From positions 74,427,791 through 74,491,790 of the forward strand of contig CM026387.1 in the NCBI GenBank assembly GCA_014843695.1: a stretch of 64,000 bases of DNA. The letters run 5' to 3'. Below, in pieces: positions 23,126 to 39,900 of this stretch. The stretch is from Archivesica marissinica. Its lineage: Eukaryota; Mollusca; Bivalvia; Venerida; Vesicomyidae. The notes under the pieces were generated by a model. The model searched no databases, was not told the DNA's origin, and worked only from the letters and a program-made list of their open reading frames with translations. Position 1 is the stretch's first letter; every line of letters starts with the position of its first letter. Both the position numbers and the translations under genes were made by a program.

Positions 23126-23527
23126 AATGTGTTAGTTGTCCGTAATTTATGTACATTATATTAAGTATACTATGCATGTATAAATGCGTTAGTTGTCCGT
23201 AATTTATGTATATTATATTAAGTATACTATGCATGTATAAATGTGTTAGTTGTCTGTAATTTATGTATATTATATTAAGTATACTATGCATGAATAAATG
23301 CGTTAGTTGTCCGTAATTTATGTACATTATATTAAGTATACTATGCATGTATAAATGTGTTAGTTGTCTGTAATTTATGTACATTATATTAAGTATACTA
23401 TGCATGTATAAATGCGTTAGTTGTCTGTAATTTATGTATATTATATTAAGTATACTATGCATGTATAAATGTGTTAGTTGTCCGTAATTTATGTATATTA
23501 TATTAAGTATACTATGCATGTATAAAT
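23126..23527. repeat. Minisatellite, 57-bp unit
   Basis: Seven units of GTTAGTTGTCCGTAATTTAT plus GTACATTATATTAAGTATAC plus TATGCATGTATAAATGT. The unit is divisible by three, which explains its open frame. It starts about 115 bp upstream of the acceptor of ARMC2 exon a. Confidence 0.96.
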
Positions 23528-23589
23528 GTCATTAAATAAGAAAATAATAACTAAACTTTACTTAACATTCATTACTTTGTGAACATTTA

Positions 23590-26500
23590 TGTCATGGCGT
23601 ACATGATGAGGCTACATATACACCTCTACATGATGAGGCTACATATACACCTCTACATGATGAGGCTACATATACACCCATACATGAAGAGGCTACATAT
23701 ACACCCCTACATGATGAGGCTACATATACACCCCTACATGATGAGGCTACATATACACATGTACATGATGAGGCTACATATACACCCATACATGATGAGG
23801 CTACATATACACCCATACATGATGAGGCTACATATACACCCATACATGATGAGGCTACATATACACCCATACATGATGAGGCTACATATACACACATACA
23901 TGATGAGGCTACATATACACATGTACATGATGAGGCTACATATACACCTCTACATGATGAGGCTACATATACACCTCTACATGATGAGGCTACATATACA
24001 CCCATACATGAAGAGGCTACATATACACCCCTACATGATGAGGCTACATATACACCCCTACATGATGAGGCTACATATACATCCATACATGATGAGGCTA
24101 CATATACACACATACATGATGAGGCTACATATACACATGTACATGATGAGGCTACATATACACCTCTACATGATGAGGCTACATATACACCTCTACATGA
24201 TGAGGCTACATATACACCCATACATGAAGAGGCTACATATACACCCCTACATGATGAGGCTACATATACACCCCTACATGATGAGGCTACATATACATCC
24301 ATACATGATGAGGCTACATATACACACATACATGATGAGGCTACATATACACATGTACATGATGAGGCTACATATACACCTCTACATGATGAGGCTACAT
24401 ATACACCTCTACATGATGAGGCTACATATACACCCATACATGAAGAGGCTACATATACACTCCTACATGATGAGGCTATATATACACCCATACATGATGA
24501 GGCTACATATACACTCCTACATGATGAGGCTACATATACACTCCTACATGATGAGGCTACATATACACCCATACATGATGAGGCTACATATACATCCATA
24601 CATGATGAGGCTACATATACACACATACATGATGAGGCTACATATACACATGTACATGATGAGGCTACATATACATCCATACATGATGAGGCTACATATA
24701 CATCCATACATGATGAGGCTACATATACACCCATACATGATGAGGCTACATATACACTCCTACATGATGAGGCTACATATACATCCATACATGATGAGGC
24801 TACATATACATCCATACATGATGAGGCTACATATACATCCATACATGATGAGGCTACATATACACTCCTACATGATGAGGATACATATACACCCATACAT
24901 GATGAGGCTACATATACACCCATACATGATGAGGCTACATATACACCCATACATGATGAGGCTACATATACACCCCATACATGATGAGGCTACATATACA
25001 CCCATACATGATGAGGCTACATATACACCCATACATGATGAGGCTACATATACACCCATACATGATGAGGCTACATATACACCCCTACATGATGAGGCTA
25101 CATATACACTCCTACATGATGAGGCTACATATACACCCATACATGATGAGGCTACATATACACCCATACATGATGAGGCTACATATACACCCATACATGA
25201 TGAGGCTACATATACACCCATACATGATGAGGCTACATATACACCCATACATGATGAGGCTACATATACACCCATACATGATGAGGCTACATATACACAT
25301 ACATGATGAGGCTACATATACACCCATACATGATGAGGCTACATATACACCCATACATGATGAGGCTACATATACACCCCTACATGATGAGGCTACATAT
25401 ACACCCATACATGATGAGGCTACATATACACCCGTACATGATGAGGCTACATATACACCCATACATGATGAGGCTACATATACACCCATACATGATGAGG
25501 CTACATATACACCCATACATGATGAGGCTACATATACACCCATACATGATGAGGCTATATACACATGTACATGATGAGGCTATATATACACCCATACATG
25601 ATGAGGATACATATACACCCATACATGAGGAGGCTACATATACACCCATACATGATGAGGCTACATATACACCCATACATGATGAGGCTACATATACATC
25701 CATACATGATGAGGCTACATATACATCCATACATGATGAGGCTACATATACACCCGTACATGATGAGGATACATATACACCCATACATGATGGGGCTACA
25801 TATACACCCATACATGATGAGGCTACATATACACCTGTACATGATGAGGCTACATATACACCTGTACATGATGAGGCTACATATACACCCATACATGATG
25901 AGGCTACATATACAACTGTACATGATGAGGCTACATATACACCCATACATGATGAGGCTACATATACACACATACATGATGAGGCTACATATACACACAT
26001 ACATGATGAGTACATATACATCCATACATGATGAGGCTACAGATACACCCATACATGATGAGGCTACATATACACATACATGATGAGGCTACATATACAC
26101 CTGTACATGATGAGGCTACATATACACCTGTACATGATGAGTCTACATATACACCCATACATGATGAGGCTACATATACACCCATACATGATGAGGCTAC
26201 ATATACACCCACATGATGAGGCTACATATACACATGTACATGATGAGGCTACATATACACCCATACATGATCAGGCTACATATACACCCATACATGATGA
26301 GGCTACATATACACCCCTACATGATGAGGCTACATATACACCCATACATGATGAGGATACATATACACCCATACATGATGAGGCTACATATACACTCCTA
26401 CATGATGAGGCTACATATACACCCATACATGATGAGGCTACATATACACATGTACATGATGAGGCTACATATACACACATACATGATGAGGCTACATATA

Positions 26501-29500
26501 CACATGTACATGATGAGGCTACATATACACCTCTACATGATGAGGCTACATATACACCTCTACATGATGAGGCTACATATACACCCATACATGAAGAGGC
26601 TACATATACACCCCTACATGATGAGGCTACATATACACCCCTACATGATGAGGCTACATATACACATGTACATGATGAGGCTATATATACACACATACAT
26701 GATGAGGCTACATATACACATGTACATGATGAGGCTACATATACATCCATACATGATGAGGCTACATATACATCCATACATGATGAGGATACATATACAC
26801 CCATACATGATGAGTCTACATATACACTCCTACATGATGAGGCTATATATACACCCATACATGATGAGGCTACATATACACTCCTACATGATGAGGCTAC
26901 ATATACACTCCTACATGATGAGGCTACATATACACCCATACATGATGAGGCTACATATACATCCATACATGATGAGGCTACAGATACACACATACATGAT
27001 GAGGCTACATATACACATGTACATGATGAGGCTACATATACATCCATACATGATGAGGCTACATATACATCCATACATGATGAGGCTACATATACACCCA
27101 TACATGATGAGGCTACATATACACTCCTACATGATGAGGCTACATATACATCCATACATGATGAGGCTACATATACATCCATACATGATGAGGCTACATA
27201 TACATCCATACATGATGAGGCTACATATACACTCCTACATGATGAGGATACATATACACCCATACATGATGAGGCTACATATACACCCATACATGATGAG
27301 GCTACATATACACCCATACATGATGAGGCTACATATACACCCCATACATGATGAGGCTACATATACACCCATACATGATGAGGCTACATATACACCCATA
27401 CATGATGAGGCTACATATACACCCATACATGATGAGGCTACATATACACCCCTACATGATGAGGCTACATATACACTCCTACATGATGAGGCTACATATA
27501 CACCCATACATGATGAGGCTACATATACACCCATACATGATGAGGCTACATATACACCCATACATGATGAGGCTACATATACACCCATACATGATGAGGC
27601 TACATATACACCCATACATGATGAGGCTACATATACACCCATACATGATGAGGCTACATATACACCCATACATGATGAGGCTACATATACACCCATACAT
27701 GATGAGGCTACATATACACCCATACATGATGAGGCTACATATACACCCATACATGATGAGGCTACATATACACCCATACATGATGAGGCTATATACACAT
27801 GTACATGATGAGGCTATATATACACCCATACATGATGAGGATACATATACACCATTACATGATGAGGCTATATACACATGTACATGATGAGGCTACATAT
27901 ACACCCATACATGATGAGGATACATATACACCCATACATGATGAGGCTACATATACACCCATACATGATGAGGCTACATATACACCCATACATGATGAGG
28001 CTACATATACATCCATACATGATGAGGCTACATATACATCCATACATGATGAGGCTACATATACACCCGTACATGATGAGGATACATATACACCCATACA
28101 TGATGGGGCTACATATACACCCATACATGATGAGGCTACATATACACCTGTACATGATGAGGCTACATATACACCTGTACATGATGAGGCTACATATACA
28201 CCCATACATGATGAGGCTACATATACACCTGTACATGATGAGGCTACATATACACCCATACATGATGAGGCTACATATACACCCATACATGATGAGGCTA
28301 CATATACACATGTACATGATGAGGCTACATATACACCCATACATGATGAGGCTACATATACACCCATACATGATGAGGCTACATATACACCCATACATGA
28401 TGAGGCTACATATACACCCCTACATGATGAGGCTACATATACACCCATACATGATGAGGCTACATATACACCCATACATGATGAGGCTACATATACACCC
28501 ATACATGATGAGGCTACATATACACCCATACATGATGAGGCTACATATACACCCATACATGATGAGGCTACATATACACCCATACATGATGAGGCTACAT
28601 ATACACCCATACATGATGAGGCTACATATACACCCGTACATGATGAGGCTACATATACACCCATACATGATGAGGCTACATATACACCCATACATGATGA
28701 GGCTACATATACACCCATACATGATGAGGCTACATATACACACATACATGATGAGGCTACATATACATCCATACATGATGAGGCTACATATACATCCATA
28801 CATGATGAGGCTACATATACACCCGTACATGATGAGGATACATATACACCCATACATGATGGGGCTACATATACACCCATACATGATGAGGCTACATATA
28901 CACCTGTACATGATGAGGCTACATATACACCTGTACATGATGAGGCTACATATACACCCATACATGATGAGGCTACATATACAACTGTACATGATGAGGC
29001 TACATATACACCCATACATGATGAGGCTACATATACACACATACATGATGAGGATACATATACACACATACATGATGAGTCTACATATACACCCATACAT
29101 GATGAGGCTACATATACACCCATACATGATGAGGCTACATATACACCCATACATGATGAGGCTACATATACACCCACATGATGAGGCTACATATACACCT
29201 GTACATGATGAGGCTACATATACACCCATACATGATGAGGCTACATATACACCTGTACATGATGAGGCTACATATACACCCATACATGATGAGGCTACAT
29301 ATACACCTGTACATGATGAGGCTACATATACACCCATACATGATGAGTCTACATATACACCCATACATGATGAGGCTACATATACACTCCTACATGATGA
29401 GGCTACATATACACCCCTACATGATGAGGCTACATATACATCCATACATGATGAGGCTACATATACACCCATACATGATGAGGCTACATATACACCCATA

Positions 29501-32500
29501 CATGATGAGGCTACATATACACATACATGATGAGGCTACATATACACCCATACATGATGAGGCTACATATACACCCATACATGATGAGGCTACATATACA
29601 CCCATACATGATGAGGCTACATATACACCCATACATGATGAGGCTACATATACACCCATACATGATGAGGATACATATACACCCATACATGATGAGGCTA
29701 CATATACACCTGTACATGATGAGGCTATATACACCCATACATGGTGAGGCTATATATACACCCATACATGATGAGGCTACATATACACCCATACATGATG
29801 AGGCTATATATACACCCATACATGATGAGGCTATATACACATGTACATGATGAGGCTACATATACACCCCATGATGAGGCTACATATACATCCATACATG
29901 ATGAGGATACATATACACCCATACATGACGAGGCTACATATACACCCATACATGATGAGGCTACATATACACCCATACATGATGAGGCTACATATACACC
30001 CATACATGATGAGGTTACAAATACACCTATACATGATGAGGCTACATATACACCCTGTACATGATGAGGCTACATATACACCCATACATGATGAGGCTAC
30101 AAATACACCTGTACATAATGAGGCTACATATACACCATGTACATGATGAGGCTACATATACACCTGTACATGATGAGGCTACATATACACCCATACATGA
30201 TGAGGCTACATATACACCCATACATGATGAGGCTACATATACACACAAACATGATGAGGCTACATATACACCCATACATGATGAGGCTACATATACACTC
30301 CTACATGATGAGGCTACATATACACCCATACATGATGAGGCTACATATACACTCCTACATGATGAGGCTACATATACACCCATACATGATGATGATATAT
30401 ATACACCCATACATGAGGAGGCTACATATACACATACATGATGAGGCTACATATACACCCCTACATGATGAGGTTACATATACACCCCTACATGATGAGG
30501 CTATATACACATTACATGATGAGGCTACATATACACCCATACATGATGAGGCTACATATACACCCATACATGAGGAGGCTACATATACACCCCTACATGA
30601 TGAGGCTACATATACACCCCTACATGATGAGGCTATATACACATGTACATGATGAGGCTACATATACACCCATACATGATGAGGCTACATATACACCCAT
30701 ACATGATGAGGCTACATATACACCCATACATGATGAGGCTACATATACACCCATACATGATGAGGCTACATACACCCATACATGATGAGGCTACATATAC
30801 ACCCATACATGATGAGGCTACATATACACCCATACATGATGAGGCTACATATACACCATACATGATGAGGCTACATATACACCCATACATGATGAGGCTA
30901 CATATACACCCATACATGATGAGGCTACATATACACCCATACATGATGAGGCTACATATACACCCATACATGATGAGGCTACATATACACCCTACATGAT
31001 GAGGCTACATATACACCCATACATGATGAGGCTACATATACACCCATACATGATGAGGCTACATATACACCCATACATGATGAGGCTACATATACACCCA
31101 TACATGATGAGGCTACATATACACCCATACATGATGAGGCTACATATACACCCATACATGATGAGGCTACATATACACCCATACATGATGAGGCTACATA
31201 TACACCATACATGATGAGGCTACATATACACCCATACATGATGAGGCTACATATACACCCATACATGATGAGGCTACATATACACCCATACATGATGAGG
31301 CTACATATACCCATACATGATGAGGCTACATATACACCCATACATGATGAGGCTACATATACACCTGTACATGATGAGGCTACATATACACCCATACATG
31401 ATGAGGCTACATATACACCCATACATGATGAGGCTACATATACACCCATACATGATGAGGCTACATATACACCCATACATGATGAGGATACATATACACC
31501 CATACATGATGAGGCTACATATACACCCATACATGATGAGGCTACATATACACCTGTACATGATGAGGATACATATACACCCATACATGATGAGGCTACA
31601 TATACACCCCTACATGATGAGGATACATATACACCCATACATGATGAGGATATATATACACCCATACATGATGAGGATACATATACACCCATACATGATG
31701 GGGCTACATATACACATGCACATGATGAGGCTACATATACACACATACATGATGAGGATACATATACACCCATACATGATGAGGCTACATCTACACCCAT
31801 ACATGATGAGGCTACATATACACCCATACATGATGAGGCTACATGTACACCCATACATGATGAGGATACATATACACCCATACATGATGGGGCTACATAT
31901 ACACCCATACATGATGAGGATACATATACACCCATACATGATGAGGCTACATATACACCCATACATGATGAGGCTACATATACACCCATACATGATGAGG
32001 ATACATATACACCCATACATGATGAGGCTACATATACACCCATACATGATGAGGCTACATATACACCCATACATGATGAGGCTACATATACACCCATACA
32101 TGATGAGGCTACATATTATTCCATACATGATGAGGCTACATATACACCCATACATGATGAGGCTACATATACACCCATACATGATGAGGGTACATATACA
32201 CCCATACATGATGAGGCTACATATACACCCATACATGATGAGGGTACATATACACCCATACATGATGAGGCTACATATACACCCAGACATGATGAGGCTA
32301 CATATACACTCATACATGATGATGCTACATATACACCCATACATGATGAGGCTACATATACACCCATACATGATGAGGCTACATATACACTCATACATGA
32401 TGAGGCTACATATACACTCCTACATGATGAGGCTACATATACACCCATACATGATGAGGCTACATATACACTCCTACATGATGAGGCTACATATACACCC

Positions 32501-35500
32501 ATACATGATGAGGCTACATGTACACCCATACATGATGAGGCTACATCTACACCCATACATGATGAGGATACATATACACCCATACATGATGAGGCTACAT
32601 ATACACCCATACATGATGAGGATGCATATACACTCCTACATGATGAGGCTACATATACACCCATACATGATGAGGCTACATATACACTCATACATGATGA
32701 GGCTACATATACACCCATACATGATGAGGCTACATCTACACCCATACATGATGAGGCTACATATACACCTACACATGATGAGGCTACATATACACCCATA
32801 CATGATGAGGCTACATATACACCCATACATGATGAGGCTACATATACACCCACACATGATAGGCTACATATACACCTATACATGATGAGGCTACATATAT
32901 ACTCATACATGATGAGGCTACATATACACCTATACATGATGAGGCTACATATACACCCATACATGATGAGGCTACATATACACCCATACATGATGAGGCT
33001 ACATATACACTCATACATGATGAGGCTACATATACACTCCTACATGATGAGGAAACATATACACCCATACATGATGAGGCTACATATACACTCATACATG
33101 ATGAGGCTACATATACACCCATACATGATGAGGCTACATCTACACCCGTACATGATGAGGCTACGTATATACCCATACATGATGAGGCTACGTATATACC
33201 CATACATGATGAGGCTACATATACACCCATACATGATGAGGATACATATACACCCATACATGATGAGACTACATATACATCCATACATGATGAGGCTACA
33301 TATACACCCATACATGATGAGGCTACATCTACACCCATACATGATGAGGCTACATATACACCCACACATGATGAGGCTACATATATGCTCCTACATGATG
33401 AGGCTACATATACACCCACACATGATGAGGCTACATATACACTCATACATGATGAGGCTACATATACACCCATACATGATGAGGCTACATCTACACCCGT
33501 ACATGATGAGGCTACGTATATACCCATACATGATGAGGCTACATATACACACACCTATACATGATGAGGCTACATATACACCCATACATGATGAGGCTAC
33601 ATATACACCCATACATGATGAGGATACATATACACCCACACATGATGAGGCTACATCTACACCCATACATGATGAGGCTACATATACACCCATACATGAT
33701 GAGGCTACGTATATACCCATACATGATGAGGCTACATATACACCCATACATGATGAGGCTACATCTACACCCATACATGATGAGGCTACATATACACCCA
33801 TACATGATGAGGCTACATCTACACCCATACATGATGAGGCTACATATACACCCATACATGATGAGGCTACATCTACACCCATACATGATGAGGCTACATA
33901 TACACCCATACATGATGAGGCTACATATACACCCATACATGATGAGGCTACATATACACCCTACATTGGGCTACATATACACATACATGATGAGGCTACA
34001 TATACACCCATACATGATGAGGCTACATATACACCCATACATGATGAGGCTACATATACACCCATACATGATGAGGCTACATATACACCCTACATGATGA
34101 GGCTATATACACATTACATGATGAGGCTACATATACACCCATACATGATGAGGCTACATATACACCCATACATGATGAGGCTACATATACACCCATACAT
34201 GATGAGGCTACATATACACCCATACATGATGAGGCTACATATACACCCATACATGATGAGGCTACATATACATCCATACATGATGAGGCTACATATACAC
34301 CCATACATGATGAGGCTACATATACACCCATACATGATGAGGCTACATATACACCTATACATGATGAGGCTACATATACACCCATACATGAGGCTACATA
34401 TACACCCACACATGATGAGGCTACATATACACCCATACATGAGGCTACATATACACCCACACATGATGAGGCTACATATACACCCATACATGATGAGACT
34501 ACATATACATCCATACATGATGAGGCTACATATACACCTATACATGATGAGGCTACATATACACCCATACATGAGGCTACATATACACCCATACATGATG
34601 AGGCTACATATACACCCATACATGATGAGGCTACGTATACACCCATACATGATGAGGCTACATATACACCCATACATGATGAGGCTACGTATACACCAGT
34701 ACATGATGAGGCTACGTATACACATGTACATGATGAGGCTACATATACACCCATACATGATGAGGCTACATATACACCCATACATGATGAGGCTACATAT
34801 ACACCCATACATGATGAGGCTACATATACACCCATACATGATGAGGCTACGTATACACCCATACATGATGAGGCTACATATACACTCCTACATGATGAGG
34901 CTACATATACACCCACACATGATGAGGCTACATATACACCCATACATGATGAGGCTACATATACACCCATACATGATGAGGATACATATACACCCATACA
35001 TGATGAGGATACATATACACCCATACATGATGAGGCTACATATACACCCACACATGATGAGGCTACGTATACACCCATACATGATGAGGCTACGTATATA
35101 CCCATACATGATGAGGCTACATATACACCCATACATGATGAGGCTACATATACACCCATACATGATGAGGCTACATATACACCCATACATGATGAGGATA
35201 CATATACACCCATACATGATGAGGCTACATATACACTCCTACATGATGAGGCTACATATACACCCACACATGATGAGGCTACATATACACCCATACATGA
35301 TGAGGCTACATATACACCCATACATGATGAGGCTACATATACACCCATACATGATGAGGCTACATATACACCCATACATGATGAGGCTACATATACACCC
35401 ATACATGATGAGGCTACATATACACCCATACATGATGAGGCTACATATACACCCATACATGATGAGGATACATATACACCCACACATGATGAGGCTACGT

Positions 35501-35923
35501 ATACACCCATACATGATGAGGCTACGTATATACCCATACATGATGAGGCTACATCTACACCCATACATGATGAGGATACATATACACCCATACATGATGA
35601 GGATACATATACACCCATACATGATGAGGCTACATATACACCCATACATGATGAGGCTACATATACACCCACACATTATGAGGCTACATATATACCCATA
35701 CATGATGAGGCTACATCTACACCCATACATGATGAGGATACATATACACCCATACATGATGAGGCTACATATACACCCATACATGATGAGGCTACATATA
35801 CACCCATACATGATGAGGCTACGTATACACCTATACATGATGAGGCTACATATACACCCATACATGATGAGGCTACATATACACCTGTACATGATGAGGC
35901 TACATATACACCCATACATGATG
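23590..35923. repeat. Giant minisatellite, 27-bp unit, ~450 copies
   Basis: The unit is ACATGATGAGGCTACATATA plus CACCCAT. At least 12.3 kb long, cut by the gap on the right. Variation is mostly in the seven bases before ACATGATGAG (CCCAT, CCTGT, CATGT, CTCCT, ACCCC). Higher-order blocks recur every 216 bp (eight units) around 24010-24442. A longer block near 24.5-25.5 kb recurs about 2.37 kb further on. Several 1-bp indels shift all frames, so it is not a coding repeat. Confidence 0.98.
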
Positions 35924-36923
35924 NNNNNNNNNNNNNNNNNNNNNNNNNNNNNNNNNNNNNNNNNNNNNNNNNNNNNNNNNNNNNNNNNNNNNNNNNNNNN
36001 NNNNNNNNNNNNNNNNNNNNNNNNNNNNNNNNNNNNNNNNNNNNNNNNNNNNNNNNNNNNNNNNNNNNNNNNNNNNNNNNNNNNNNNNNNNNNNNNNNNN
36101 NNNNNNNNNNNNNNNNNNNNNNNNNNNNNNNNNNNNNNNNNNNNNNNNNNNNNNNNNNNNNNNNNNNNNNNNNNNNNNNNNNNNNNNNNNNNNNNNNNNN
36201 NNNNNNNNNNNNNNNNNNNNNNNNNNNNNNNNNNNNNNNNNNNNNNNNNNNNNNNNNNNNNNNNNNNNNNNNNNNNNNNNNNNNNNNNNNNNNNNNNNNN
36301 NNNNNNNNNNNNNNNNNNNNNNNNNNNNNNNNNNNNNNNNNNNNNNNNNNNNNNNNNNNNNNNNNNNNNNNNNNNNNNNNNNNNNNNNNNNNNNNNNNNN
36401 NNNNNNNNNNNNNNNNNNNNNNNNNNNNNNNNNNNNNNNNNNNNNNNNNNNNNNNNNNNNNNNNNNNNNNNNNNNNNNNNNNNNNNNNNNNNNNNNNNNN
36501 NNNNNNNNNNNNNNNNNNNNNNNNNNNNNNNNNNNNNNNNNNNNNNNNNNNNNNNNNNNNNNNNNNNNNNNNNNNNNNNNNNNNNNNNNNNNNNNNNNNN
36601 NNNNNNNNNNNNNNNNNNNNNNNNNNNNNNNNNNNNNNNNNNNNNNNNNNNNNNNNNNNNNNNNNNNNNNNNNNNNNNNNNNNNNNNNNNNNNNNNNNNN
36701 NNNNNNNNNNNNNNNNNNNNNNNNNNNNNNNNNNNNNNNNNNNNNNNNNNNNNNNNNNNNNNNNNNNNNNNNNNNNNNNNNNNNNNNNNNNNNNNNNNNN
36801 NNNNNNNNNNNNNNNNNNNNNNNNNNNNNNNNNNNNNNNNNNNNNNNNNNNNNNNNNNNNNNNNNNNNNNNNNNNNNNNNNNNNNNNNNNNNNNNNNNNN
36901 NNNNNNNNNNNNNNNNNNNNNNN
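35924..36923. other. Assembly gap, exactly 1,000 N
   Basis: The round size suggests a fixed-length placeholder of unknown true size. Different arrays lie on the two sides (27-bp on the left, 32-bp on the right). Missing ARMC2 N-terminal exons could lie here. Confidence 0.98.
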
Positions 36924-39900
36924 GTATATCCAAGTGTGTGGGAGTACAAGGGTTCGTATATCCAAGTATGTGGAAGTGCATGGGTTCGTATATCCAAGTA
37001 TGTGGAAGTGCATGGGTTCGTATAACCAAGTGTGTGGGAGTGCATGGGTTCGTATATCCAAGTATGTGGGAGTGCATGGGTTCGTATATCCAAGTATGTG
37101 GGAGTGTATGGGTTCGTATATTCAAGTGTGCGGGAGAGCATGGGTTCGTATATCATAGTGTGCGGGAGTGCATGGGTTCGTATATGAAAGTTTGCGGGAG
37201 TGCACGGGTACGTATATCCAAGTGGGTGGGAGTGCATGGGTTCATATATCCAAGTATGTGGGAGTGCATGGTTCGTATATCCATGGGTGCGGGAGTGCAC
37301 GGGTTCGTATATCCATGTGTGCGGGAGTGCATGTGTTCGTATATCCATGTGTGCGGGAGTGCACCGGTTGGTATATCCATGTGTGCGGGAGTGCATGGGT
37401 TCGTATATCAAAGTGTGCGGGGGAGTGCACGGGTTCGTATAGCCATGGGTGCGGGAGTGCACGGGTTCGTATATCAAAGTTTTGCGGGGGAGTGCATGGG
37501 TTCGTATATCCAAGTGTGCGGGAGTGCATGGGTTCGTATATCCATGTGTGCGGTAGTGCACGTGTTCGTATATTCAAGTGTGGGGGAGTGCATGGGTTCG
37601 TATATCAAAGTTTTGCGGGGGAGTGCATGGGTTCGTATATCCATGTGTGCGGGAGTGCATGGGTTCGTATATTCAAGTGTGTGGGAGTGCATGGGTTCGT
37701 ATATTCAAGTGTGTGGGAGTGCACGGGTTCGTATATCCATGTATGCGGGGGAGTACATGGGTTCGTATATCCAAGTGTGTGGGGGAGTACATGTGTTCGT
37801 ATATTCAAGTGTGTGGGAGTGCACGGATTCGTATATTCATGTATGCGGGGGAGTACATGGGTTCGTATATCCAAGTGTGTGGGGGAATACATGGGTTCGT
37901 ATATCAAAGTGTGGGGGAGTGCACGGGTTCGTATATCCATGTATGCGGGGGAGTACATGGGTTCGTATATCCAAGTGTGTGGGGGAGTGCATGGGTTCGT
38001 ATATTCAAGTGTGCGGGAGTGCATGGGTTCGTATATCAAAGTGTGGGGGAGTGTATGGGTTCGTATATTCAAGTGTGCGGGAGAGCATGGGTTCGTATAT
38101 CATAGTGTGCGGGAGTGCATGGGTTCGTATATGAAAGTTTGCGGGAGTGCACGGGTACGTATATCCAAGTGGTGGGAGTGCATGGGTTCATATATCCAAG
38201 TATGTGGGAGTGCATGGGTTCGTATATCAAAGTGTGCGGGGGAGTGCATGGGTTCGTATATCCAAGTGTGCGGGAGTGCATGGGTTAGTATATCCATGTG
38301 TGCGGAGTGCACGGGTTCGTATATCCATGGGTGCGGGAGTGCATGGGTTCGTATATCCATGTGTGCGGGAGTGCATGGGTTCGTATATCAAAGTGTGCGG
38401 GGAGTGCATGGGTTCGTATATCCAAGTGTGCGGGAGTGCATGGGTTCGTATATCCATGTGTGCGGGATTGCACGGGTTCGTATAGCCATGGGTGCGGGAG
38501 TGCACGGGTTCGTATATCCAAGTGTGCGGGAGTGCATGGGTTCGTATATCCAAGTGCGGGAGTGCATGGGTTCGTATATCCAGTGTGGGGAGTGCATGGG
38601 TTCGTATATCATGTGTGCGGGAGTGCACGGGTTCGTATATCCATGGGTGCGGGAGTGCATGGTTCGTATATCCAAGTGTGCGGGAGTGCATGGGTTCGTA
38701 TATCCATGTGCGCGGGAGTGCATGGGTTCGTATATCAAAGTTTTGCGGGGGAGTGCATGGGTTCGTATATCCAAGTGTGCGGGAGTGCATGGGTTCGTAT
38801 ATCCATGTGTGCGGTAGTGCACGTGTTCGTATATTCAAGTGTGGGGGAGTGCATGGGTTCGTATATCAAAGTTTTGCGGGGGAGTGCATGGGTTCGTATA
38901 TCCATGTGTGCGGGAGTGCATGGGTTCGTATATTCAAGTGTGTGGGAGTGCATGGGTTCGTATATTCAAGTGTGTGGGAGTGCACGGGTTCGTATATCCA
39001 TGTATGCGGGGGAGTACATGGGTTCGTATATCCAAGTGTGTGGGGGAGTACATGGGTTCGTATATTCAAGTGTGTGGGAGTGCACGGGTTCCTATATCCA
39101 TGTATGCGGGGGAGTACATGGGTTCGTATATCCAAGTGTGTGGGGGAATACATGGGTTCGTATATCAAAGTGTGGGGGAGTGCACGGGTTCGTATATCCA
39201 TGTATGCGGGGGAGTACATGGGTTCGTATATCCAAGTGTGTGGGGGAGTGCATGGGTTCGTATATTCAAGTGTGCGGGAGTGCATGGGTTCGTATATCAA
39301 AGTGTGGGGGAGTGCATGGGTTCGTATATTCAAGTGTGCGGGAGTGCATGGGTTCGTATATCATAGTGTGCGGGAGTGCATGGGTTCGTATATGAAAGTG
39401 TGCGGGAGTGCATGGGTTCGTATATCCAAGTGTGTGGGAGTGCATGGGTTCATATATCCAAGTATGTGGGAGTGCATGGGTTCGTATATCAAAGTGTGCG
39501 GGGGAGTGCATGGGTTCGTATATCCAAGTGTGCGGGAGTGCATGGGTTCGTATATCCATGTGTGCGGGAGTGCACGGGTTCGTATATCCATGGGTGCGGG
39601 AGTGCATGGGTTCGTATATCCATGTGTGCGGGAGTGCATGGGTTCGTATATCAAAGTGTGCGGGGAGTGCATGGGTTCGTATATCCAAGTGTGCGGGAGT
39701 GCATGGGTTCGTATATCCATGTGTGCGGGAGTGCACGGGTTCGTATATCCATGGGTGCGGGAGTGCACGGGTTCGTATATCCAAGTGTGCGGGAGTGCAT
39801 GGTTTCGTATATCCAAGTGTGCGGGAGTGCATGGGTTCGTATATCCAAGTGTGGGGGAGTGCATGGGTTCGTATATCCATGTGTGGGGGAGTGCATGGGT

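Noticed and set aside
23579..31000. Many repetitive open frames such as HDEATYTPI and MMRLHIHPY repeats
   Set aside because: They are frame shadows of one 27-bp unit. Indels move the repeat between frames with no sign of selection on codons.
31211..38134. Open frame of about 2,300 codons on the plus strand crossing the gap
   Set aside because: It is two unrelated tandem arrays joined through 1,000 N. Frames are open on both strands because the units lack stops.
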